The notes beneath the pieces are model-generated. The model saw nothing but the letters and a program-made list of their open reading frames with translations. It was not told the origin of the DNA and did not search any database. The position numbers and the translations under genes were made by a program. A stretch of 64,000 nucleotides of DNA. It comes from Mesocentrotus franciscanus (taxonomy: Eukaryota; Echinodermata; Echinoidea; Camarodonta; Strongylocentrotidae). This document shows, one piece after another, positions 54,887 through 64,000 of the stretch. The first letter of the stretch is position 1. Every line of letters starts with the position of its first letter. Location of the stretch: the NCBI GenBank assembly GCA_037976565.1, contig CP137683.1, positions 3,109,111 to 3,173,110 of the forward strand. The letters run 5' to 3'.

Positions 54887-55979
54887 TCATTTGGAGCCAG
54901 GGGCCTATTTTGGTTGCCAGCCGGGCAACACCTAGACGATTGCTATTTAAGGCTGCCCAAGTCAAATGTTGATGGTTATTTAAAGTAAATATACAAAATA
55001 CGGTATACATTTCGAGCGGTGTATTGTTGTTTTTGTGGGGTTTTGTTGTTGATGTTGACACAAGGGCGTTAAAGGACTTTTGGGTTGTCAAACAGGATTT
55101 TAGGAGGTCAATGACACTCGGGCAACTGCTTATTTCGTGCTCTGCTCGCTCAGAGTAATTTAAGTTTGTCACCGGCTATGGCACTTTTTTGCCATATTCC
55201 TTGCAATTTTAGCGTCAACAAGCCATTAATATGAGTTATCAGTGGAGTAGCAAACTCGGCACCCCCCGTTGAATGACATGAATTAAAGTAAAATCGAAAC
55301 AAGAGAGGGAATCAAATAAAAAAAAGGCAGCGGCTGGGGAAGGCACTGTGAAAAGATTATATGACCCACTTTCACACCTCTACTTCAAAGTCTTGTTCTC
55401 TCTCAGTTTTTCCACCTGAAAGGTCCGCCCCCAAGATACCAATGGCCTACGCTACGCCACAGTATTCAGTAAGTGATGTCATCATCTAAGTGTTATTTTC
55501 TTTGAGCCATAGTTTTGTATCATATAATAAAGTCAGCCATTCATCCAGAACATATATTCATCCTTTCTTTTTATCTACAACCTAGTGTGGGGACCAAAAA
55601 GAGTCTATTCTTATAATATTTGCTTTATGAACTGGAGGATGATTATTTTCCAAAGACGAAAGCATCCAGCGGCTTATTTCAAGACTAGTTTCTGTAAAAT
55701 TAACGACGAAGCATCATTTTCTGTGACTGGGTGAGAGATGATGAAGTTATTCCGTAGACGTGTTACCACAAGCAAGTTTAGAATCCCGCTGGCGTTGATC
55801 GCTGATATTGGCCTAGCTTTGAGGCGGACGGAGAAGTCCTCCATCAGCAGTGGTGTCCGAAACATCCTTAGTGGTACCCCACCAAATTAGGGCACGTTAC
55901 CACCATTCCTGACCTTCTTCTTGCCCCAATAATCAGGGGTATAGTTTTTGGCGTGGGACCCGAGGACGAGTGGTTGGGT
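54887..55979. other. Non-coding stretch with two exon-like segments
   Basis: 55407-55468 has splice-like edges and 55737-55889 is a 50-codon frame (MMKLFRRRVTTSKFRIPLAL...). Neither is supported by a domain; see findings. Confidence 0.35.
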
Positions 55980-56378
55980 GGTAGAACTATCTCTTCCAAG
56001 ATAAAAAGTTTATCGCGCTTCGTCGTCTGTCTCTTTCCCGACTTCGCGGAAGTTTGAAGCGATCGATATTTTTTTTACCCCTCTGAGCTGTTAACATTAG
56101 GCGGAAGGAGCGTGCCTGTGCGATCTCCCTTTGCCTTAGCACCGGGGCAACAAGCACACGTTCGCCCGATCGGGCTGTAGTTGACACGTCGACACGAGAT
56201 CGACAATTCCAACGCCGCCTCGCCATCGGCGAGTTACCAGCATCGCGATCGATCCTGTATCAATTAATCAATCATCTGGTCGATAATCTTCGCTCGTCTG
56301 CGCTGGTGTAAAGCAAAACGATTGGAACAGGAGCATTGTTTGTTTTTTGCTTGGAGGGGGAAGAACAACGAAGCCAGG
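55980..56378 (+). promoter_or_regulatory. CpG-containing 5' flank / 5'UTR of gene 2
   Basis: Immediately upstream of the gene 2 signal-peptide exon the sequence becomes markedly richer in G+C and CpG than its surroundings (about 55985-56240, several cgatcg and cgtcg steps). This is compatible with a promoter-proximal region. No TATA box was identified; the exact start is unknown. Confidence 0.3.
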
Positions 56379-56468
56379 ATGAGGACTTTAATGGGTTTTT
56401 GTTTATTGGTGATCTGGTTGGGCTTGGTAGCCGCCAAACCTAGACCACTCTTTCTCAACGATGGTGAG
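56379..56468 (+). CDS. Gene 2 exon 1: signal peptide, gene continues beyond window
   Basis: ATG at 56379 opens 30 codons: MRTLMGFCLLVIWLGLVAAK then PRPLFLNDGE, ending at GAG|gtgagtt in phase 0. It is a textbook secretory signal (Arg2, a long hydrophobic core, small residues VAA before the predicted cut at Lys20). Gene 1 exon 1 has the same plan: signal, RP, acidic tail, Glu codon, phase-0 donor. I infer a tandem paralogue or similarly organised gene. Gene 1 has 5.3 kb between exons 1 and 2, so exon 2 may lie outside the window. The frame would hit TGA two codons into the intron if unspliced. Confidence 0.6.
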
Positions 56469-56687
56469 GTGAGTTGAAAATTAAAATAAAATAATGATAG
56501 TTTTTTATTTTTAAGAAGAAAACGTACGACTATAAAGCAGGGGTGAATCAAGTTCAACACCAGTATGAGCGGACAGAAACTCCACGGGAATTAACAACAA
56601 TGTGTGAAGGGCGGGAAAAAACTGATGACGAGGAGCAAAATATACGAGGAGTGCATACAGACTACAGTATTACTATTGCTATTCTTT

Positions 56688-57048
56688 AAAGCCCCTCTAA
56701 AGTGTTGGGAGCCCCGAATTCGCCAAAAGTTTGATGGCAAAATTTCACTTAAATTGTTTCATAATGTGAAAGAGGATGTTATTTAAGACACAATTCTGCA
56801 AAGATCCCCCCACAAAAAAAGGTGTTTGAAGACAAATATTGATAAAAGAATACATAATTTGGGTTTTCTGTTGTACGCAGAAAACCTAAATTTTCTATTC
56901 TTTCATCAATAATCGACTTCAAACACATTTGTTTTGAGAATCCTTGTAGAAATGTGTCTTAAATGACATCCTATTTCACATTATGATACAGTTTAAGTGA
57001 AATCTTGCAATCGAATTGTTAGGGCTCCCAACACTTTAGAGGGGCTTT
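56688..57048. mobile_element. 361-bp hairpin element in gene 2 intron 1
   Basis: aaagcccctctaaagtgttg at left and caacactttagaggggcttt at right are perfect inverted repeats; pairing continues with mismatches through caaaatttcacttaaa and tttaagtgaaat to a centre near ggttttctgttgtacgcaga (about 56869). TTTAAA on both flanks. Confidence 0.88.
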
Positions 57049-57555
57049 TAAATAAGCTTAGTTCGAGTTCATCATTGGAAATAATCGCAAAATGCCAAAA
57101 GCAAATGGGGAACATCCTTGCATTCTTGATTGATGCAATGTAGACATAAATGTATATGCCAAGGTTAAACCCCGAATCCAAGATTTCTACATTATACTAG
57201 AAGAAACGATAGCATGACTACTAACAAGCAAATTTGGTGTAAATGTGTATTACATGCACAACCCGCTTTTCGGGTTGGGGGTGTAGTTCAAGGGTTATTG
57301 ACTTTTTTATGTTCGCTGGAAAAGTAACTAAAGTAAATTTAGAACACGACCATATCATATGATAAATATCTCATATATCCTTCCTGCCGCAGCTCAGTCT
57401 GCCATAATGACAGGAATGTTTAGTGTGGTATATTTCAAACGTCTCGTACAATTACCATCATCTGAGTCGTTTCCCCTTTTTGCTTGTTAATCAATTTTTC
57501 AACCATTGACTTTACAAGGGTGATTAAAAAATGCTTAAGAACAGGTTGTACAGCT
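57049..57555. other. Non-coding stretch
   Basis: Contains acccgcttttcgggttggg hairpin near 57261. No gene. Confidence 0.4.
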
Positions 57556-57604
57556 CCCTCTCTCTCTCTCTCTCTCTCTCTCGTTCTCTCTTTCTCTCTC
57601 TTCT
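57556..57604. repeat. (CT)n microsatellite
   Basis: ctctctctctc, about 23 units with interruptions. Confidence 0.95.
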
Positions 57605-58071
57605 TTTTCCTGCCTGTTTTGTTTTTGTTTGCTTTTTTCTTCTTTAAGTTTCTCCTTTGATGGCAATGAAATGTAATTCACGATGTATTTCGACTGGGAG
57701 CTGCAGTAGGCATCCACAATGTAAGGGGTGATCCTGTGGGTTTAGGAAAATGGATACCAAATGTTCAGCTTCGTTCGACAGGTCCTCAAGTGCAACAGGT
57801 TGATGAGGGATCTATGGCTTGACGCTGGGTCCATTATGGACGTCGCTCGGGAGGGGATTTGGAACGGTTCGGAACCAAATGTGGCAAAGAGACGCGGCAT
57901 CTGTTTTTCGAATCTAACCCAATTAAAGGCAATATTTAAACTGATCTCTCTCACCTAAAAAGACAGATCCTGGAGAGGCGGCACCCCTCCCCTCTCTCTC
58001 TCTCTTTCAATTGTATTTTGTCATCTCCTTTCTCTTCCTCCTGATTTATGTGTTCACCTTCTTTCTTCTAT

Positions 58072-58430
58072 CCTCTCTCTCTCTCTCCAAAACCCACACC
58101 CAACAGACACACACACATACGCACACACACATACGCACACTCCTCCTATATCTCACGTATAAGATGGAGCCTAGAGAGACGACCGCTCCCTCTCGCCTTT
58201 TCAATTTAATTCTTACCTTTCCCCTTCTCTTCCTCCTCATTCTTCTTTTTTCTCGGTTCCTCCTAATCCTTTTTTTTCTCTCTGTCTGACTCACAGTCTC
58301 ACGCACACCCGCACATACGCACAGTCCTATCCCCTTGCAAATACGCACACACACACAGTCCTATCACCTTGCACATACGCACACACGCACAGTCCTATCA
58401 CCTTGCACATACGTTACGCACGCACAGACA
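58072..58430. repeat. CT/AC microsatellites and a ~45-bp tandem repeat
   Basis: (CT)n at 58072-58088, acacacatacgcacac 58107-58142, then about three units of cagtcctatcaccttgcaca at 58320-58425. Confidence 0.85.
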
Positions 58431-60587
58431 CTTCTCACTTTTCCTTCATACCATTATCATTTATGTTTGTACATTCATAAGCCTACATGTGCAAGATGCA
58501 CAATTTCTGTCTCGCGAAGTTCTCTTTGTTGTAAATTGAATGGTTATTTGTTTATTGGTTAATTATGGGCAGTTCTTTTATATTTTACCTTTGTTTCTTC
58601 TTTCATGTTTCATGTGTAACGAAATCAGTTACCATTGATTCAATTCATCATAAAGCTTTTTTTCCCTCCTTCTCCTGCATAAATTGCATCTCCATGTGGT
58701 TTAATCTTTTCTTATCCTAGTCCACTGCCTGGATAGTTCTCTATCCGTACGTCTTTGAGACGTGCACGCTCGCTCAAACACTAGTTTTATGAGGAAATGG
58801 TGGGGTAAGCGTGCGCACGCACTCAAAGGTAAAGTATTTATAACGACCAGAATCTGGTCTACACATATACTTTTTAAAAGGCCATTCTGACGAGAATGCA
58901 TTTATTAAATTATTTTATGAAATCAAATTTTAGCTTTTGTTTATTTGGAATTGGTGAATTTTGACACATAAATTGCTAATTTTAAGCTACCCATTTTGTT
59001 TATTTCGTCAAAAGTGTAGATTTAGGGTTAGGATTACAATTGGGTTTTAGGTTAGATTAAGGATTAGAGTCCGAGGCTTATAAAGCTGGATCCAGGACTA
59101 AAGCTAGGAATTCAGTTAGTCTGGGAAATTACCGCGGAGCCTTTGTCGTACTCGTAGGAGCATGAGCCTCCCTTGTATATATATGTCTACTTGAAATTCG
59201 AGTCCTAAAATGTGGGATTTCCTCGGTCCTGAAATTCTCGTTAAAACTGGGTCGTCGGCTTCCCTCCCTGGGGAGCAAAAGGCCACCGATAAATTAAATT
59301 TAGAGATGGAAGGCATAGCGGTTCTCTAGTTCGCCATGAGGTGGCTAGCCCTTTCAGCACGGGAAGGCTTAGGCATGGCCAGCCTCTCTCAAAAGCGCTT
59401 AGTCGACAAGTCTTCTCCGTTCATCGAATGTGGTTACACTTCATGGATTTATCCTTGTCGGTTTGTTAAAGGACCACCGTTGAATTTCAACGTTATGAAG
59501 TCACTGCAAATAATTTCTGGTAATAATCTAAACATTTCATAACAATGGAATATTTTTAGGGTTGACAATCCTGTTAATCAACCAAAAGCCGTTGCACTTG
59601 CTCTTGCGGTTCCCTCCTAACATTTGACGCCCCCCTAACATTTGACGCCCTAACAGTTGAAATGTTATAGTACAGGCCTACAAATCAAAATTCAAATTGA
59701 AATGTTATTGATTATTATCCACACAAACAGGATGGTTTTCATTTTTTTAAACAAAGGATAATCACAAATCAAAGTTATAGTGTAACAAAGATAAGAGGAT
59801 GCAAATGTCAGAATTAAAATAATCAGAAATAGCAAAAATGTACGTACTACCACAAACCACGTCGAGAATACTATTATATTGAGATGATAATAAATTAAAT
59901 TTCTCGTCATAATTTTTACAATTTATTTTGTTTGTTCCTTTGCGAGGAAAAGTAAAAGAAGATAGGCCTAATATGAAATATTCAAATTCTAATTCGAATT
60001 AAATTTTGTTGCTTAAAATCCAAACTTGTGGCGTCATTCTCAATATTATGCTTACGAAGAATATTACAAATCCAGAATAAGTTTTGCATCAGCCCCCCTT
60101 CCATGATCACCCCTTGCTAAAATGATTGCGATTTGTAAACATGAACTTAACTTTCACAGTCACAACGTGTTCGCTATATCCGGAGGTACATAAAAGTAGG
60201 CGAATGTTCGTTTTACAAAATAACATGAGTTCGTTTATGGATCATGCTTATGTTTCTAACATATTGACCTTCATGACTGTTATTGTAGACACGATGAATA
60301 TGCATACTAAGATTAGTAACCGACTAAACGCGTGTGAGGTCGACAGTCAGAGGGTCGAACAGTTTGAAATACGTGATAACATCTCATAACAAAGTAGAGA
60401 AAGGCACGAAGTCGGGTGCCGGGAAAATATGCCCAAAGTTGAATAACCAAAAAGCAAAGTACCCAATGGAGTCCATGCAAGAGCGTCACATAAAAATTGC
60501 TCGGGCTCGAGCCCCTAAAGCTCCGAAGAGCCTTCTACCGGAAAGGGGACCGGGGCACTGTTTAGTCTATCTGATGTCACGTGCTAC
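58431..60587. other. Non-coding stretch
   Basis: No supported gene. aacatttgacgccccc is duplicated in tandem near 59619-59650. Confidence 0.4.
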
Positions 60588-62826
60588 CAGGCGCGGATCC
60601 AGGGCAGGGCCTTGCCCCCCAGCCAAAAAAAAAAAAGAGAGAGAGAGAGAGAGAGAAAAGGAAAAGAAGGGAAAGGGAAAGAGTAGAGAAAGGGAAAGAA
60701 AGAAGAGGAAGAAGAAAAGAAAAGGGGGTAAAAGAAGGAGATCGGGGGGCCGAAAGAGCCTTGCCTCCCAGGCTGTTGCTTCCCCCCCCCCCCAATCAAA
60801 AAAAGGAAGGAAAGGGAAAGAAAAAGGAAAAGAGGAGATAAAGGGAGAAAAAAAAGAGGAAGAAAGGAAAAGAAGGGGGATATCAGTTGCAATTTTCTCG
60901 CCAACAAGTTGTAAATCGGGGGCCAAAGGTTGCCCTCCCCCGCCCCCGCCAAAAAAGAGAGAGAAGGAAGGGAAAGGGAAAGAGGAGAGCTACAAGGGAA
61001 CAAAAAAGAGGAAGAAGAAAAGAAGGGGAGATCAGTTGCGATTAATCCCGCCAACAACGTGTGGATCGGCCGAAAGGCCCTGCCCCCCCAGCAAACCTAA
61101 AAGAGAGAGAAGCAAGGGAAGGGAAAGAACAAAAAGAGAAAGAAGAAAGGCAGGGGAGATCAGTTGCGATTTTTTCCGCCAACAAGGTGTAGATCGGGGG
61201 AGGCCTACTGGCGTACTGACGGGGGCTTGGGGGCTAAACGTGGTTTATTTCTAATTCGATACCGGTGATTTACAAATGTTGCTGAAATGACATAATTTTC
61301 CGAGATTTTTCCTAACTTTTTAGTAAATTATACTTTTTTATGCGTTTGATGGAAAATGACGAATTCCTAAATTTACAATCAGGCAAGAAATATGCTTATT
61401 TATAGGCCTACATGTCAGGGCCCGCGGAACGGCGGTGCTCGGGGGCCTCGAGCCCCATCCCGCTTTTGTGAAAAAAGTATATTAAAGAGAAATAGAAAGA
61501 AAGAGAGAAAGAAAGAAAGAATAGGGACCTGCCAGTGTCACAAAATAATGAGGTATCCAAATATGCTCATCTGACAGTGATTAAATGCCTAAAACCCCTG
61601 AGCTTCTGGGGGCTCCGCCCCCTGAACCTCACGTCAATTAGTGACCTGCCAGTGTCACAAATAAGGTATCAAAATATGCTAATCTGATGGTAATTAATGC
61701 CTAAAACCCCTGAGCTTCTGTGGGCTCCGCCCCCTCGACCCCACCAGGGGCCCTAAGGCGGCCCCGAATGCTTATCTGACCGTTATAAAATGCCTAAGAC
61801 CCCTGAGCTTCTGGGGGCTCTGCCCCCTAGACCCCACGCCAATTAGTGTCCTGCCAGTGTAAAAAATGAGGTATCAAAATATGCTCATGTGACCGTAATT
61901 AAATGCCTAAAACCCCTGAGCTTTCGGGGACTCTGCCCCCTGGACCCCATCTAGGGCCCTAAGGCGTGCCCCTAGATGCTCATCTCACGGTAATTTAATG
62001 CCTAAAACCCCTGAGCTTACGGGAGCTCCGCCCCCTGGACCCACGTCAATTAGTGACCTGCCAGTGTCCTGAATAAGGTATCGAAATATGCTCATCAGAC
62101 CGTAATAAATGCCCATAACTCCTGGGCTTCCTGAAACCCTTGAGCTTCCGAGGGCTCTGCCCCCTGGACCCACTCAATGGCCCTAAGGCGGTCTCATCTG
62201 ACCGTAATTTATTGCCTAAAACCCCTGAACTTCCGGAGGCTCCGCCCCCTGGACCCCACGCCAATTAGTGACTTGCCAGTGCAAAAATAAGGTTTTAAAA
62301 TATGCTCATCTGACCGTAATTAAATGCCTAAAACCCCTGAGCTTTCGGGGGCTCTGCCCCCTGGACCCCATCTAGGGACCTAAGGCGTATCCCTAGAGGC
62401 TCATCTCACGGTAATTTAATGCCTAAAACCCCTGAGCTTACGGGAGCTCCGCCACCTGGACCCCACGCCAATTAGTGACCTGCCAGTGTCATGAATGAGG
62501 TATCAAAATATGACCGTAATAAATACCCATACCTCCTGGGCTTCCGGGGGCTCCGCTCCTTGACCCCCGCCAGGGCTTTGCCCCTAGATCCACGCCAATT
62601 TACGCTACGCTCTACCTGATCGTAAATACTTTAGCCTCCCCCACCCACTTTGAAAAACGTTCAGCGGGGCCTGCATGTAAGAGTGGGGTGATGCGGATTT
62701 TTTGTCTGCCCCCCAAAAGACGTTTTTACTCATTACGCCACTGCTGGTCACCGTTACGTACCAATATTTGGCTCGCATAATTTCAAATTTGCCCCCCCCC
62801 CCTAAGAAATCCTGGATCCGCGCCTG
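60588..62826. mobile_element. 2.2-kb inverted-end element built of two tandem arrays
   Basis: Ends are perfect 16-bp inverted repeats: caggcgcggatccagg (60588) and cctggatccgcgcctg (62826). 60600-61200 holds about four or five ~140-bp units with a cttgccccccc block, a purine run and cgccaacaaggtgtagatcg. 61400-62600 holds about eight ~115-160-bp units with taaaacccctgagcttc, ggggctccgccccctg and aattagtgacctgccagtgt. The 300-codon Lys/Arg/Glu-rich frame across the purine runs is an artefact. Confidence 0.8.
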
Positions 62827-63121
62827 CGGAGGGGGTGGGCGTCATCACGAAATATGCAACCGTTGGCTTTATAATACTCAACTCCAAACCACCTCCCTGT
62901 CCAAACGATACCTTCCGGAACCTATCTAGTTATTAGAATGATACTACATTAAAGGTACAGTCGAACAGTCACACATTGTGAAGGGAGTGGGGGAAGGGGG
63001 TTCCCTGGGAACTTCCCCAAGACAAAGTTCACAGTGTTTTCCTGGGCCGTGAATTGTCCCTTTTTCATGAAAAAATTGCCAGAGGTAGATCCTACATCCC
63101 ATGCCCAAAAGGGTGGTCCTT
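62827..63121. other. Non-coding stretch
   Basis: No feature recognised. Confidence 0.4.
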
Positions 63122-63507
63122 CAAGATAAAGTTGAGTTCTGGTCATGCGATTGCATTGTGAAAGAAACGGTGTGAAATCGATCAGAAAAGGTTGATAATC
63201 TAGCATATCAGTATTGGTGTGTACTGCAAGGTTCTGGAATCATCAAATGATGAGAAATTTGGCCCAGTCTTGGTAAAGTTACAAGCACTGTACACAGAAA
63301 GATGTATATGGGACTACACGAACATGGGGCATGAAAACACGTCCCGTTTTTTATGCTGTTACATGCCATATTTAGAATATTAAGGCATTTGAAGAGCCAT
63401 GCTTTTCAGGAACATTTTTCATCTGATGTTCTTCCACACTTGCATAATAACAATGATAACGCTCACAAATCATTTTTCACCTCTTTCCAGAACTTAACCT
63501 TTTCTTT
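63122..63507 (+). mobile_element. MITE family B2 copy
   Basis: agataaagttgagttctggt to ccagaacttaaccttttctt: inverted ends. Best-preserved B2 copy in the window; abuts family A with a shared TTAAAG. Confidence 0.85.
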
Positions 63508-64000
63508 AAAGATACTATGTCCCTTTTGCAGCCAACATCAAATTCTGTAGAACTTTGCAGGAATTAAATATGTCATGTATGTCCTATCTGTGAAATTTAA
63601 ACGTTAGCAGTGTCCTAATATTCAAATTATGCAAGGAAACCTGTTTACTTGCTAGACTTCACTGTCAGACACTATTGAGTGACTGACTGGCTTTTTCATC
63701 TTTGGTAATAACATACATAAAATGAGCTGTAAAGGGTACATGAGCATTTGTCTACATCAATAACCCACTTCTTGTAATGGCCAAAATTAAACTGATTGAA
63801 TCTTTGCGCAGCATAAAACGTACGACCATTCAGTACAATGGTCTGAAAAATCAGACTATTACTTACTGGCTCTATAGCTCCTAAGTCGATTCGACAACTA
63901 ATAGTCGTTATTTTCCCACTTAAAGACATTTTCAAGCCCCCCTTTTTTAAGGGAAGTTCTAAATTAGTATTGTCTTTCAAATGCCGTTGGAATTTAACCT
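63506..64000 (+). mobile_element. MITE family A, cut by window end
   Basis: TTAAAGATACTATGTCCCTT onward, closely matching 54334-54886; the right terminus lies beyond the window. Confidence 0.85.

Noticed and set aside
54765..55172. Antisense 135-codon frame
   Set aside because: Lies largely in the end of MITE family A and flanking AT-rich DNA; no domain.
60334..61254. 306-codon Lys/Arg/Glu-rich open frame
   Set aside because: It runs through purine tandem repeats; composition alone keeps it open, and the opposite strand is also open as Ser/Phe/Leu.

Overview
This 64 kb window looks like animal nuclear DNA. It is AT-rich and almost entirely non-coding, carries spliced genes with long introns, and is full of microsatellites, small inverted-repeat elements, tRNA-derived SINEs and LINE/Penelope-type remnants. 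Many repeats have the modular foldback architecture described for sea-urchin TU elements, and the one complete gene encodes a CUB-domain secreted protein. I therefore favour a marine invertebrate deuterostome, most likely an echinoderm. That is inference; nothing in the sequence names the species.

The central feature is one complete 11-exon plus-strand gene (coding 22392-40471, 708 residues, all splice phases compatible). In order it encodes a signal peptide, a furin-like RHKR site, an LDL-receptor class A-like cysteine module, three CUB domains and a threonine/arginine/proline-rich tail ending in a serine run. There is no membrane anchor, so the product is probably a secreted or extracellular-matrix protein. 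Two further pieces suggest a local family of related genes. An isolated half-CUB exon (47855-48042) uses the same intra-CUB phase-2 intron position as gene 1. A second signal-peptide exon (56379-56468) ends in the same phase-0 'Glu|gt' donor as gene 1 and opens a gene that runs out of the window.

Layout: 1-9.7 kb is repeats (Penelope-like end, a minisatellite-armed foldback, an inverted element with internal tandem repeats, a frameshifted LINE reverse-transcriptase tail, MITEs). 9.7-21.2 kb is simple repeats, a degenerate minisatellite, SINEs and MITEs. 21.2-41.2 kb is gene 1 with its promoter side and 3'UTR; its introns hold a nested piggyBac-like element, several hairpin elements and two or three foldbacks. 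41.2-56 kb holds SINEs, a 233-bp palindrome, the orphan CUB exon, a foldback with a MITE nested in its loop and a 240-bp (TTC)n tract. 56-64 kb holds the start of gene 2, a 361-bp hairpin element, a 2.2-kb tandem-repeat element with inverted ends, and two adjoining MITEs at the right edge.

An unusual theme is that at least five different short element families are bounded by TTAA (four of them by TTAAAG), and one of them sits inside another with the empty site readable from paralogous copies in this same window.
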